The notes: generated by a model from the sequence alone, not told the origin. 64,000 bases of DNA from Andrena cerasifolii (GCF_050908995.1 NC_135125.1:16207011-16271010); one strand, 5' to 3'. Numbered from the stretch's first letter, positions 23,101 through 36,210 are shown. A program made the numbers and translations.

Positions 23101-26100
23101 ATTATTACGCGTCTTCGATTAATATAATATTAATAATTACATTTATGCTATGCACTTTCCACGAAGCTTTAGAATTGTTTATTTTTGAAGAGCTATTGCA
23201 GAAAATAAATTAAAATGAATTTATAATACGCCCCAAGCGCTGATTTGGACAAAACTTCTCCATTTCCATTCTACCTTAATACGTTTGGATGAACGGCTCC
23301 TAAAGACAATTCAGAATTTTGATCGAACACTTATCTGAATATGTGATCGCGGTACTTGGTAATCAGTACAGAAAGTCTGCACTAATACTCGCTTCACTCA
23401 AAGAGCAGTGCTTGTACATATTTGCGATAGCAATTGCGACTATTGTGATTCTAATTAAATTAAATTGCAAACGAAATCTTATAATAAATAAACTAGACCT
23501 CGTGAAAATTTGTTACACATAGGTGTATATTTAGTATATTTATAAAATTCATTATTCCTGTTACTATTTGAATTTTATCGAAAATGCGTCATAATAATTA
23601 GAATTAATTTTTATGATGTATTTTGATTATCATCTCGCGGCGTTGATGTAGAAATCGTTAGAAACTGTCCTCGCGAAGGCCGCTGAAGATCAAGGTCTCT
23701 TAGGTGCGAATAACTCGAAATATGTTGGCCGTTTAACATCGGCGTCGATCCATGGAGAGCGCTGTTATTGTGTCGCCTGCTCGATCGCAATTGACGATGC
23801 AGCCTCGAAGATCGACGTACGCTAGAAATGAATGTATATCGCAAACATGGTATCGGTAAAAATAGTACGGCATTTGAGTACGGACTATTTACATTGCCGT
23901 TTATTTATAAGTGCATTGGTGAATGTAAGTGGCAGCCCGAACGGATGTCCACCGCCGTATCTAGTCGAAGGCGCACCTTGCTCTCTCCCGTAGCATAATC
24001 CTTAGAATCACTTATCCGCATTCTCGTCACGATGGATGTGTTCCAAGAAACGACACACATTGGAGCAACATTCACTTGAAAAGACTAAACGACCACTGTA
24101 TTTTGCACGTATGCCAACGTAACATTCTTTCGTTATACTCTTTGAAATACAAATGGGTTTTAACTGTTCCTTGCGCCAGCAGCAGCAGAATTTTCACAAG
24201 GCTGCTAAAAATTTAGCGTGTGTATTTGAGAATTCAAAAATCAATGTAGGAGGTACTAAAAAGCTTCTGTAACATTTGATTCGCACCTATAAAAGGGCAA
24301 CATTTGGACAGCGACTGATCCATGCACAAATTTCTGCTTAGGTATGAAGGAAACTGTGGAAGAAGCAGGAAGCGCGAGCACTGTAGCGAAGAACGTTGTT
24401 GAGAAAGGTGAAGTCGAAGCTACGAAAGAGGAAGGAAATGAGAAGGATAAAGAGGAGGAGAAGGAGAAAGAGAAAGACAAGCAGAATGGCAAGAGCGAGA
24501 AGGAAGGAGAAGGTGATAAGGATAAGGATGCTGCGAATGATCAGGAGGTTGTATTCATTCAAGACATGGGCTTCACTGTTAGGATTGTTAGCCCGGGTGC
24601 AGAGCCATTCGATATCCAAGTCTCCAGTATGGAGCTGGTTCAGGTAACTGAATCATTGTAAACAGTGTCTATTCGTTGTCGCCGATAGTAACAAACTTTT
24701 CTCTCGCCTCTTGTTTTCAGGAAATCCATCAGTTGCTCATGGACCGCGAAGACACCTGCCACCGCACTTGTTTCTCCCTTCAGCTGGATAGCAATACGCT
24801 GGATAACTTTGCAGAACTGAAGAACATTGAAGGCCTAAAGGAGGGTTCGGTGATCAAAGTCGTGGAGGAGCCGTACACGATGCGCGAGGCCCGCATACAT
24901 GTCCGACACGTTCGTGACTTGTTGAAGTCTGTGGATCCAGCGGATGCTTACAACGGTGTCGAATGCAGCAGCTTGTCGTTCCTGAACGTCGTCACTAACG
25001 GGGACATCCTCGAGAAGAAGAAGAGCAGGGCAGACTCGGTGGACTGTACGCCACCAGATTATATCATACCCGGATGCAAAGACAGGCCTTTGTTACCGCT
25101 ACAGCCACAGGCTAAAGAGCAGAAATGTCCTCCGTGCTTAAAAGTAAGACTGGAGATTCGTGAGCGCAGCGGAACTCCTTTAAAATAATTGATTCGATCC
25201 GATTGTTCGTTGCAGGTTCTAACGACGTCCGGATGGAATCCTCCACCGGGGCACAGAAAGCTTCACGGTGACCTGTTATACTTACACGTGGTGACCCTGG
25301 AAGACAAGCAATACTATCTGACTGCCTGTGCCAGGGGTTTCTTTGTCAATCAGTCGACAAAAGAGGTGTTCAATCCAAAACCAGCGACCCCGAGCCATCT
25401 GTACCACAGCTTAATTGAGCTACTGAACCAGCTCAGCCCAGCGTTTAAACGGGGTTTCGCTTCCATGCAAAGAAGGAGGACACAGAGGCATCCTTTTGAA
25501 AGAGTCGCCACACCTTATCAGCTCTATGCGTGGAGCGCGCCTCAAATCGAGCATACTATTGACGCGATACGTGCTGAAGACAGTACGTTTCACTTCGAAC
25601 AAAATACCCCGTGTTCGCGACATAGAACTTTAATGGCACACGAGATACTCGTTCATTCTACAAAACAATAATTCCTTTATCCGCAGCTTTCTCTTCCAAG
25701 CTGGGCTACGAGGAGCACATCCCCGGCCAGACTCGAGACTGGAACGAGGAATTGCAAACCACGAGAGAGCTGCCGCGCAAAAACTTACCTGAAAGACTGC
25801 TTAGAGAACGTGCTATTTTTAAAGTACGCGAATCTTTCAATATTCGAATGTATTCTACGTGGAACGTATCTGTTTTATCAATGAATAATTTAGGTTCACA
25901 GTGATTTCGTTGCCGCTGCAACTCGAGGGGCAGTGGCGGTTATAGATGGTAACGTAATGGCGATAAACCCAGGAGAGGAGGCGAAAATGCAGATGTTTAT
26001 ATGGAACAATATTTTCTTTTCCCTCGGGTTCGACGTGAGGGATCATTATAAGGAACTCGGCGGCGACGCTGCCGCGTTCGTCGCGCCTCGAAACGATTTG

Positions 26101-29100
26101 CAGGGTGTACGGGTTTATGCCGCGGTCGATTTGCCCGGTCTTTACACTCTTGGCACCGTTGTAATCGATTACAGGTTCGTACGAAAGCACTATGGCCGTT
26201 TTTATCATGGTGGAGATCTTGTAGCGGATCACATTTTTATATACGTTACGAACGGATGTTAAGTTCTTGTGATAATTACTCGTATTCCTCTGCATAGAGG
26301 ATACCGTGTCACCGCACAGTCAATCATCCCGGGAATCTTGGAACGCGAGCAGGAGCAGTCTGTAGTTTATGGTTCTATAGATTTCGGGAAAACGGTTCTC
26401 ACGCACCCGAAGTATTTAGAATTGGTATGTTAAGCGACAAAGTTATATCGTTCGCAAGAAACGTTTCTGAATTATAAGAGGCTGATTGGTTGTGTTTTAT
26501 AGTTGAACAAAGCTGGCCAGCAATTAAAGATTCTTCCTCACAAAGTGATCAACGATGCTGGAGAAGAAGTGGAACTTTGCAGCAGCGTGGAATGCAAGGG
26601 CATCATCGGGAATGATTCTCGGCACTACGTGCTGGATTTGCTGCGGACTTTCCCTCCCGATGTCAATTTCCTTAAACGTAGGTTGACGTAATTAGCGATG
26701 TATTTAGACTTATTTCAATCTTTTCATTCCTTTTAATATGCTCTCTCGTAGTGGAAGGTGTTGAGCTGACTAAAGAGGCCAGAGCTTTAGGGTTCCCGAT
26801 CGAACACAAGCATAGATTAGCTTGCCTTCGCCAGGAATTAATCGACTCCTTTGTCGAAGCTAGATACGTTCAATTCATTAAGCATGCCGCTGTTCATCTT
26901 CAGCAACTCACGTCTGCGAGGAGAGTGCAGAAGGAAAAGGAAACCACTGCTAAGGCAAGGATTCATTTTTATCGATGAACGAAATAATGGACTTATTGGT
27001 GAAAACAGTGTGTAATTTCAGGAGGGTAAAAAAGAGGAAACGAATGCCATCACGGTAGACAGCAACAAAGAAGATTCCGCTCAGTCGATTATCGAAGCAG
27101 ACGAGGCTAAGAAAATAGTGGAGAGTATTACTGACTCCATCACAGGCGGAGAGAAGCAAGAATGTAAATAACGGAATGTTACTTGTACTTAAACAAATAG
27201 GAACAACGTGATCATTACTTTATTCTTCTTTTTTTCAGTGGAGGAGAGTACCAAAGAAATAGTTCGAAGGGCCGCAGCGGCGGTTGGTAGCTTACGAGAA
27301 GCTGAATTCGACGTCAGATTTAATCCAGATGTATTTTCTCCGGGTGTCCGCCACCCGGATGCAAACGGTCCAGCTGTAAAAAAGCAAAAGCAGTTGGTGC
27401 AAGATGCTGCTGACTTCCTATTGACTGTGCAAATTCCAACTTTCGTGAGTTCTATTATAATTCCAGTTATTAAATCGCCATCCGCCGACCACATTTACTT
27501 AGAATATAATTTCCTTTACAGATTCGAGAATGCTTGGACCACACGGCCGCCGCGATGGACGGCAGTACATTGGTAGAAGCATTACACGGCAGAGGTATCA
27601 ATGTACGCTATCTTGGCAAATTGGCAGCAATGTTAGCCGCAGTCCCACAATTACAGTATCTGAATCGGATCGCCGTATCGGAGCTCGTTCTGCGCTCGGC
27701 GAAGCACATCTTCACATTTTACATGCAGGTATACCGATAGGAAATAAAACGGCCCCGTTAATGTCTCCGTGAACAATATCTAATACACATTTTCCAGGGT
27801 ACAGAATTAATGAGTCTATCCGCTGCCATCAGTCATTTCCTGAACTGCTTACTGTCTTCCGCGCAAATCATTCATCCTCAGCAGAATCTGGAAGAGGTAC
27901 GAGAATTCTAAACGCAGGATGCCGTCGGGTATCAAAGAGCAGACTAATAATCTAGGTGAAAGCTTACATGATTGCCGATTTCAGCTTCAGACCAAGACCG
28001 CGAAGCGACGAAATAAAAGGAAAGGGCGAAATAACGGCCCTCAACAGTCCGAGGTGGAGTGGGCATCGCTGACGCCCAAGTCTCTATGGCAGCAGATCAA
28101 AGCAGACTTGAAGAGCTACTACGATTGGGAGACACCGTGTCCTGAGTCGTTGGACGCCACCATAGAACACTTTCATCTTCAGAAGATTTCTTTACTGCGC
28201 GGCTTCTGCATAAAGACCGGCATCCAGATATTGCTGCGCGAGTACAATTTCGAGAACAAGAACAGAGCGACATTCTTCGAGGAAGACATACTTAACATAT
28301 TCCCTGTGGTGAAGCATATCAATCCTAGGGTAAGCGACAAACACACGAGCTTCCATTATTTTGCAATCGCATTATTGTCCTTTACTCGTTCTGCTTTTAG
28401 GCCAGCGATGCGTACAACTTTTATACAACAGGGCAGAGCAAGATCCAGCAAGGATACCTGAAGGATGGCTACGAATTGATCAGCGAGGCACTGAATCTCC
28501 TGAACAACGTGTACGGCGCTATGCACCCCGAAATCGCCCAGTGTCTCAGAATGCTGGCACGATTGAATTACATAATGGGCGACCACGGGGAGGCTCTCGC
28601 CACTCAGCAAAAGGCTGTTCTCATGTCTGAAAGAGTTAATGGAATAGATCATCCGTACACCATTACCGAATATGTTAGTATCAGGCAAGGGACTTTAATC
28701 TGTCGCATGATATTAACAATATGCATCGCGCTGCACTGTCACCTTTCGTATATGATTAAAGATTCATCTTGCATTGTACTCTTTCGCCAATGGTCAAGTT
28801 TCCGTGTCGCTGAGGTTACTCTACAGAGCACGCTACCTAGCCCTGCTGGTTTGTGGTGAAGATCATCCAGAAGTAGCGTTGCTGGACGTAAGTATTGGTT
28901 TGATTTTCAGAGAGGAAGGGTTTTTTCTTGGACAAGAGCCATTAACACGTGCTACTGTTTATTCAGAGTAATATTTCGTTAATTCTCCACGCCGTTGGGG
29001 AGTACGAACTGTCGCTCCGATTCTTGGAGCACGCTTTAGCCTTGAACCTTCGGTACCACGGCCCGAGATCCTTGAAAGTCGCTGTCTCTTATCACCTTGT

Positions 29101-29629
29101 CGCGAGGACTCAGTCCTGCATGGGCGATTTCCGCGCGGCGCTGAACAACGAGAAGGAGACGTACGCTATCTACAAGCAACAGTTGGGCGAGGACCACGAG
29201 AAGACCAAAGAGAGCAGCGACTGCCTGCGACACCTCACGCAGCAGGCGGTCGTTCTGCAGAAGAAAATGCACGAAATCTACACGGGCAAAACGGGCGTGA
29301 TCCTGCCACCAATCCAGGTGCAACCACCGAGCATGGGCTCGGTGCTAGACATGCTGAACGTGATAAACGGTATTCTGTTCGTGCAGATCAGCCAGCAGGA
29401 TATCGAGAACTTCAAGGCGGAGATTGAGAAGCGGCAGAAGGAGCAGACGCCCGAGGGCGAGATGAAGGCGATCCAGAACGAGAAGGAGAACAAGAAGGAG
29501 GAGAAAGACAATAAGAAGGAGGAGAAAGAGAATAAGAAGGTAGAGAAGAAGATCGAGGCGCAGAAGGTAGAGTCGAAAAAGCTGGAGGAGAGCAAAACTT
29601 TGTTAGAGCCAGTGGTCGCGGAGAGCTGA
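20185..29629 (+). CDS. clu: Clustered mitochondria protein (clueless/CLUH)
   Basis: Seventeen coding exons: 20185-20275, 24342-24643, 24721-25143, 25216-25582, 25687-25823, 25894-26174, 26298-26424, 26503-26677, 26752-26954, 27022-27163, 27239-27444, 27522-27728, 27798-27896, 27991-28329, 28401-28673, 28762-28887 and 28967-29629. All phases agree and the product is about 1386 aa, normal for the family. Exon 2 starts with a Lys/Glu-rich stretch, then the CLU N-terminal domain (ISSMELVQ, KNIEGLKEGSVIKVVEEPYT). The central Clu domain follows (RDWNEELQTTRELPR, GMRYLGKLA-like RGINVRYLGKLA), then TPR repeats (HPEIAQCLRMLARLNYIMGD, LRYHGPRSLKVAVSYHLVAR), and a Lys/Glu-rich tail. CLUH binds mRNAs for mitochondrial proteins and works with PINK1/Parkin; loss clusters mitochondria. 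Intron 1 is 4 kb. Intron 9 starts with GC instead of GT. Confidence 0.96.
23611..24163 (-). CDS. Possible small gene (3' exons) nested in clu intron 1
   Basis: Two minus-strand open exons join in phase. Exon A (about 24163-24012) reads CYVGIRAKYSGRLVFSSECC then RFLEHIHRDENAD and ends at a GTGATT donor. Exon B (23821-23611) follows a good TTTCTAG acceptor and ends LRDLDLQRPSRGQFLTIST plus a short tail and stop. Donor and acceptor are both phase 2, and the 190-bp intron is of normal size. No ATG is visible: exon A opens at a weak AG (24164 or 24170), and an in-frame stop lies just upstream. The sequence is Cys-rich then Arg/Ser-rich, and I do not recognise the family. It may be the end of a real gene, or a decayed copy. 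Confidence 0.35.
24289..24297 (+). promoter_or_regulatory. TATA box-like element just upstream of clu exon 2
   Basis: TATAAAAGG lies 45-53 bp before the clu exon 2 boundary. Exon 2 contains an in-frame ATG as its first full codon (24344). A start site about 30 bp downstream of the TATA would make a clu form lacking the first 31 residues. The element may instead be fortuitous. Confidence 0.3.
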
Positions 29630-31593
29630 GCTCCTTTCAAATCGCCGACGACGATTACTTAGTAGTTCTTTTTTTGTTTCCTTTGATTCCTAGTCTTTCC
29701 CTGCCCGCGTCCAGTCTTTTTCAAGGGTAACGCGAACACGGCGTTACGCTATCGATTGGGATATAACACGGCAGTGCTCGCACGTCGGACACCGTTACCC
29801 TCGGTGTATTCGTATTACATTTTAAAGTGCTATCAGGTTTGAAGTTTCACAGCGTGGCCGATCGGCGCGCGTGAGATTCTCGGGAGCGTATGGTATGATT
29901 TTCCTCGATTCGCGGTTGTATTATGCCCGGTCGCAGAATTCGTTTGACTGATTTACGGCCGCAATACAAAAAAAAAAGCGTAAAATGATTCATCACTTGT
30001 GTAAATAATTCGAGTGGAAGCGAGACGGAATTCATTGCCTTATCGCGTATGCTTAATCATCACGATATTCACGATTTGACTAGTTTACAGATTTAGGGAG
30101 TCGCCACGAACAAATAGGCAGCTGAAAAAACGAACTGAAAACGGACGGTCTCGTCGCTGTCGTCAGCTTTCTTTTTTTTTATCTAAGGGCTCAACTGATC
30201 GTACTTCATGAAGAAGCTATCGGTATTACGTACGCTACACTTCTATTAACCGACAAAATAATAATTAGTGTTTGTTCCAGCGTACTACAGAAGTGTTACT
30301 AACACTAAAGCGGAACGGAAAGTGCCGGAGAGAAAATGAAACGGTATATACAAGGATCGTTTGTAAAACAAATAATGGACGTTTATTATCGTAGGATATA
30401 AGTGAAACGTTTTCCTTTTTCTTTTCTCTTTTTTTTTGTACATCTTCGATAGTATATTTTATTAGTACATATTTGAGATCATTGTTTCGTGCCATCCTAG
30501 GCATCGCTGTCATTTTCCCCATCCTAGTTGCCATCGAAGAACTGTGTATCGAATACATGAAGGCATGTAGTATTTTTAAATTCCGGTGGTTCACGGTTGG
30601 CCATGCTGGGCTCAATGCAAATACCGTGGATGACGGAGCGTTCTTAGGAAATACATATCTTTCTCTTTTACATTGCAAGCTCGTCAGTTTAGAACGCATC
30701 GAAGCCAATGGAGAAAGACTTAAGTATCCGTATCGTATTCAACAAGAACAATGCAACAATATACATAGCTTTATTTCTTGCTTTTTATCTTCCTGCGTAC
30801 ATCACACGAAGGGCTTTCTTTCATCGATCCATCATTATCGTTTAGTCATCGGTCCGCGCCAGTTTGAATCTGAAACCAAGGCTGTATTTTTATGATCTTC
30901 CGCCCCCCTTGTCGTTCGTACGAAAAGAGATTTATCTTATAAAAAGTAAGGATTGGTGGCAACAGAAGCATGGTGTAATGACAGACGTATGCGTTGTTGC
31001 ATTCGTGATCGTTGACACAGTTATCGGAAACAGCTCATTAGTCAAGTTATTATAACAGTAGCGTCAATTTACTATTACCATTAGAAGTAACGCAGGTAGT
31101 CTCTAGAGTTATAAGAATGAAAATCAACTGTTACCGAAATGTTAATCTACATCCTTTTGTTACTCCATCGCGCATCTTCGTATCGAGTGTCATTCGTTTT
31201 TTAGTGGATGACGGGGAGGCTAACAGTTCCCGCGATATAAAATTTTCCTTACGATCAAATCAAGTTGAAGGGAAGGATATCGATCGTCTGTTTGATATGC
31301 GTTTCAAACGAAGAAATTAATTTTGCGTCTTAAGTCAGTTATGTTTATAATGATAATGAAAGGCGAATGAGTAGACATGCCGTGTAGTTTCTATTTAACA
31401 AGTTCGTACACATTACGATATGGAATATTATATTGCACTTGTTAGCCAAAATGTACGATAAAGAAACTAGGTGATAAGGACTATTGATTATAAATAAAGT
31501 TAAATACTTGATTTACATATATTACCTATTACGTGATTTCGACAAGTCAGCGTGTAAAATACAGCATTTCGTATGGAACATTTAGTTAAACCT
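29630..31593. other. Convergent intergenic region between clu and METTL16
   Basis: About 2 kb between two 3' ends. Around 30265-30895 both strands stay open for roughly 140 codons, but the plus frame lacks an ATG start and no motif or splice logic was found. An AATAAA at 31493-31498 could end a long clu 3'UTR. A 67-codon ATG frame at 31117 has no recognised similarity. I see nothing else. Confidence 0.5.
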
Positions 31594-33558
31594 TTAAGAC
31601 GATTCTACACTCTTCTGAAACGACGAGCACTTGCTTTGTTCAAGATTCACATCAGTTTCACACGCGTTACTATCGCTCCTCTTTAATCGTTTCCTTTTCT
31701 TTTTATTCGATCCCATGTGTTGCTTCTGGAAATACTCTCTGATGTTTAATTTGTTTATTAGATACTGTTTGAACGTTTCCAATGCGTTCCTACCGCCACG
31801 TCCTCTCTCGAAGACCATGGATATCTTTACATTATCGCTTTCCGATTCTTCTTCGTGCTCTATTACTTCGACAAAAATGTTGCATACTAGCAAAGGATCT
31901 TTAGTAACCGATCCTTCTATCGCCATTTCAGCTTGCCTCTGCTCAGTTCTGCTTTCTGAACTGTCAATTTGTTTTTCTGCAGGGTTTCTTATAACACCAG
32001 TCGCGCTCTCTGCATTGTCATCTTCGGATTCATTCATTTTCCTTTGAACTAACCGACGTTTTCTACGTGCGTGCGACCACGTATCGTTCTCTGCGATTAA
32101 TTGGCACGACCAACCGTTGAAATCATCAATGGGTAGGTTCAGTTCCTTAATTTCTAAGCGCAGCTCTTCCATCGTCTCTTCTAAGAAATTGATCAGTTTA
32201 TCAAAAGAGGGAAATTTATTTTGCTTCGGGAATTGTATCTCCGTTGGACGTTGCTCTTTTAATAATCTCGCGATGTAATCTCCGCTTTTGCGGATAACAG
32301 GTGCACTTGTCAAATCAATGATATCTTTCGACAGAAAAGTCCAAGCCAGTCCCCATCGTTTAGTGTGACCCTGACAAAATTCCGTCCACGTCGCATTCTC
32401 TATGTTCCTTTTCTTTAGTAATTTTAACAAGAAAAGCAAGTTACTCCTTCGACCAAACATAGAGGTGTAAACTTTCACCTTATCTTTCGTCTCTATACTC
32501 TCGTCGATCATTTGCATTACAAACGCTCTCTCACCACCCTGAATTGAGAGCTCTGCTTCGCTTCCAGTAGGTGCATTTCTCGGTGGCAATCGTTTCGCTA
32601 CTCTCTCCGATGAACTCTCCATCTCAAAGAAAGGTGGATTGCACATGGTAAAGTGGTAGACTTTGCCTTCTTCTACGACATCTTTCAAAATCGTTTCCCC
32701 GCTCACTTTGAGCACTGTAAAAGATATATAAATTTTCATGTCAAAAACTTATATAATTTCATGGTGCGGTAACGTAGAGCCAGAATTTACCCTTTATTAA
32801 TGATTGCAAGTTATTGTTTTCAACGTGTCGCATGGCTGTTTTCACGCTGGTTTCATCTACTTCTGTGGCGATCATTCGATTCCCATATGTTTTCGCGAAT
32901 AGCAAAGGATATATGCAAATTGCACCCGTGCCTGAAGGAAAGAATCAAATGTTTATAACCATGGAGGTCATACTTTAAGTATTAAGCTGGGTTTACACCT
33001 GACAAGTGACTCGGCCGAGTGAAAATCTTCCCCGCCGGATTACTCGGCCAAGTACTAGAATATGCGTTCAGACTGGGCGACTGCTCGGCCCAGTGGCCTC
33101 ACTCGGCCGAGCACTCATCAGGTGTAAACTAAGCATAACAATCGCTTAATTCTTGATACCTATATCTATACCAACAACACTCTCCATGTCGTTGATAGAG
33201 GCATGTCCCATTAAATCCTCGATCCATAAAATATAGTTCAAGCGTAATGGCAGAGTCGGCACCAATTTATCTGGTGGTATGTTTACTTGCAAATTGAAAT
33301 CATGTTTCAATAAAACTTCTGTTAATACTCGCAGACTATCTTCGCTCCTGAAATCGATCTTCACCTTGCCTGTCAGATCCTAGAATTTAAATAAATAGAA
33401 CATGTTAAAAATCGCATCCAATAAATATTTATGTAAATAGAAGTGTCACTTACTGTTATTGCGATATTGCGAAATTCTGGATACAGCAGCGCAAGTTGTT
33501 TAAACTCTGGCACGGTTTTATATTTATTTCTTGGATGCATAAATTTCCTTAATGACAT
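31594..33558 (-). CDS. METTL16: U6 snRNA/mRNA N6-adenosine methyltransferase METTL16
   Basis: Four exons: 33558-33454, 33379-33160, 32931-32791 and 32714-31594, giving 528 aa (human 562). The start MSLRKFMHPRNKYK is the conserved MHPRN entry. Then come LRLNYILWIEDL, the SAM-binding GIDIGTGAICIYPLL spanning a splice, ATEVDETSVKTAMRHVENNN, and the catalytic CNPPFFE motif (NPPF). TEFCQGHTKRWGLAWTF ends the Rossmann domain. The C-terminal half is charged and less conserved, with a basic RKRRLVQRK segment and a KKKRKRLKR nuclear-type signal near the end. METTL16 methylates A43 of U6 snRNA and, in some animals, SAM synthetase transcripts. Intron 2 (32932-33159) contains a palindromic repeat element. 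Confidence 0.95.
32985..33135. mobile_element. Foldback (MITE-like) element in METTL16 intron 2
   Basis: GTTTACACCTGA at 32991-33002 is mirrored by TCAGGTGTAAAC at 33118-33129. The arms extend inward through a conserved ACTCGGCCGAGTG module on both sides, giving imperfect arms of about 40 bp. Further GGCC/CGGC palindromes fill the middle. It makes up most of a 228-bp intron. A short TTAAGC/TAAGC flank repeat is possible but not convincing. Confidence 0.65.
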
Positions 33559-36178
33559 TTTTCAATATTTCTCTATTTCGCGTGATATAATTAACTCTAA
33601 AAGTTAATAAATTGATTACGAAAGAATCGATAATTCGTTTACTTTGTCCAATGGAACAATTCACTGAAAATGGGGTTATGTTCATATTTTGTTAAACTGG
33701 GGTTATGTTCACAGGTTATGAACAAATTTCTTTATTTATCTGTTTATTTGCAATATCAGAATGTAGAAGTATTCTGGGAGGGCTGGGGGTCATTATGCAA
33801 CCATTTTCAACATCAGAATTGTTTATTTATTGTTGAAAAAAAACTTTTTAAAATTTGATTATATCGTTTATGGACACGCGAATGCTAGCGGCGCGTGGCG
33901 GTGAAAGGTGTAAATTAAAATGGACGTCAAAATTCATGGACCTAATTTTTCTTATCTAGGTCCAGTCCATGTCAAAACCTCCCTTTTCGTCACTTATACT
34001 ACCTACCGCGGAAATCAATAAATGATCCTTTTTTCAAAATTCATTGACGAACTTTCAAAATTGCATCTCAAAATATAGTTCCTTAACTATCTACCCATAT
34101 GCTATTTGTTATTATTTTGTTTATAATAACTTAGTTATCAATCATGGACACCTGTACAACAATCGCTTTGCTGAGTTTCCTAAATATCTCCGCCTAAATC
34201 AAATAATCATTAACTTAAAAAACATTCTCTTCTATTTAGCTACAAGTCCTTCGTTCCAAGTATCTTCGTCTTTCTCTAAATATTGTTTCCTTTCACTCTA
34301 AAAGGTACCTCCTCGCATCGTGCGCTCTTGCTATCTCGGGCAAAAAGTATCAGGCGTGCATAACCACAGTTAGTGACACGATACTATCTCTATCCTTGTT
34401 GCAAACTCTCTCTCTCTCTTCTTAGCCCCGCCCCTCGAGCGACCACCACTTCTTCCTATGGCCTTGTTAACTCAGGAGAATTTCTACTCCTATTAAGTAA
34501 GAACATGTGCAGTAAAGTATTCTGCACAATCAAATGGACAGAATTATCGAAAGGAAAAGTACTGCTTCTAAAAACATTAAATAATTGTTTATTTTCACGT
34601 GAAATGTGTCCAAAATGCAGCGCAGAAGATAGCTAAAGGTATATGTACATTGTTAAATGAAGCTTCAATGTGTACAAATTTAAGCTAGAACATGCACGAT
34701 TCATTTCACTATTCTCGAATAAGTCCATTCATGGAAGAAAGATACGATTGTATGCAGAGTGTATGTACTTACAAATATGTTTATTTCTATATTTATGTAC
34801 AGTCTGAGGTCTCGAGCCTCGAACAAATATACTGTAATTCATTTTACAAATTTGAAACAACAATTCTGCTAAATTACTTTTATTTGTATGATACATTATA
34901 CATCTTCTCTTGGCTTGAGATCAACCCTAGGACATGCTTGTGCTCACAGTTCCATATTGTCCATGATTCTATTTATTGCAGACTGAATGAAACATACTAA
35001 CATTTACTATAAATAAAATTATCTTCGATCCTACGTACGCATATGTATAGATTCACCTACACTACACCTACGACATATAAAATCTACCATATGAGCAATT
35101 ATTAGCAATGCTCTCGTTCATATATGCGGGTCAATATCTTCTCCGTTACATTGCTATGAAACGTACTTATAAATGTCAGGGACTGGAACAGGAACAAACC
35201 CCTTATCTGCGTGCATAGCCAGTGCATAGCATTAAGCATAAATATATAAATTCCACTTCTGGCTCCATCAATGAGCTTGCCCGACTACGCACGTAGTGGA
35301 TAAGGAGAACATAAGTTTCAGTAGCGTTGGTATTCCTGACTTTAAACTAGCAACGGCAGAATTTCAAGCCGCGTCTAGGCTCCCGTATCGACGTGTGTTG
35401 TTTGAATGTGGATGACCACTGCGTTTGCATCAAGCTCATCGGTCTGTCGCGTGCCCGAACTTCTTGGACCGTCAAAGTGAAGGTGTATTTCGGATTACGT
35501 GGTGCATCGGGTATATCGCCTCGAAATGACGAATGCAGGGAATGCGCCGATGCGGCGCATCGATTTAAAATGCATGGGAAATGGGACTTGAGCTGGGCGA
35601 CCGTCTGCGAGCTCGCTGCTTAGGCACCTATCAAAATGATAAATGCCTGGTTTATCATTTTCGCTGCGCTGTTATCTTGCCGCGCTGATATCTTGATGGT
35701 ACAGTGAATAATTAGTCTCTGAGAAGGATCGAACGGAGCATGCATTTCTGGATTAATAAACCGGCGGGCAGGTACTACGGTTTCACTGGCCGCCGATACC
35801 CCGCTACACCTCTGCTGAAGACGCGCTTCAGTAAGATAATTTCAAATGTACCCGTATGTATTTGTTTAACGTACAAGTTCGAGTGCTCAGGAGGATAATG
35901 AGAAGATTTTGGAGTAGAGTTAGAGGAATGCTCCACTGAGGGGAATGGAATGTGTAGCGTGTTTAAAATGCAAACTGGGCGAGCATGTTGTTAAGAACAG
36001 ATTTGAACGTTACGACTTTGGTGCTCGTAGCTTACGCATCCGTCGACTAAGGGAACAAAGCATTGACGCACTTGAATGTTAAGGGTCTAGAGTTAATGCT
36101 TGTTATTTCTGTAGTAGTGGTATAAGTGGTATAATTTCTGTAGTAATGGACTGACCCTTGTATTCGTTGGTGTTTTAG
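33559..36178. other. Divergent intergenic region upstream of METTL16 and the PPxY gene
   Basis: About 2.6 kb, AT-rich. A 14-bp tandem motif (GGGGTTATGTTCA) occurs twice near 33671 and 33701. A short (CT)n run is at 34408. A perfect 11-bp stem with a 7-base loop is at 35633-35661. Additional 5' exons of the plus-strand PPxY gene could lie here, because the exon at 36179 looks like it follows a splice acceptor. Confidence 0.45.
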
Positions 36179-36210
36179 ATCGATACCGGTACAATGCAGA
36201 GCTGAGACAA

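Noticed and set aside
30265..30895. Frames of about 140 codons on both strands downstream of clu
   Set aside because: The plus frame has no ATG start, neither resembles a known protein, and mutual opening on both strands suggests chance or an old repeat.
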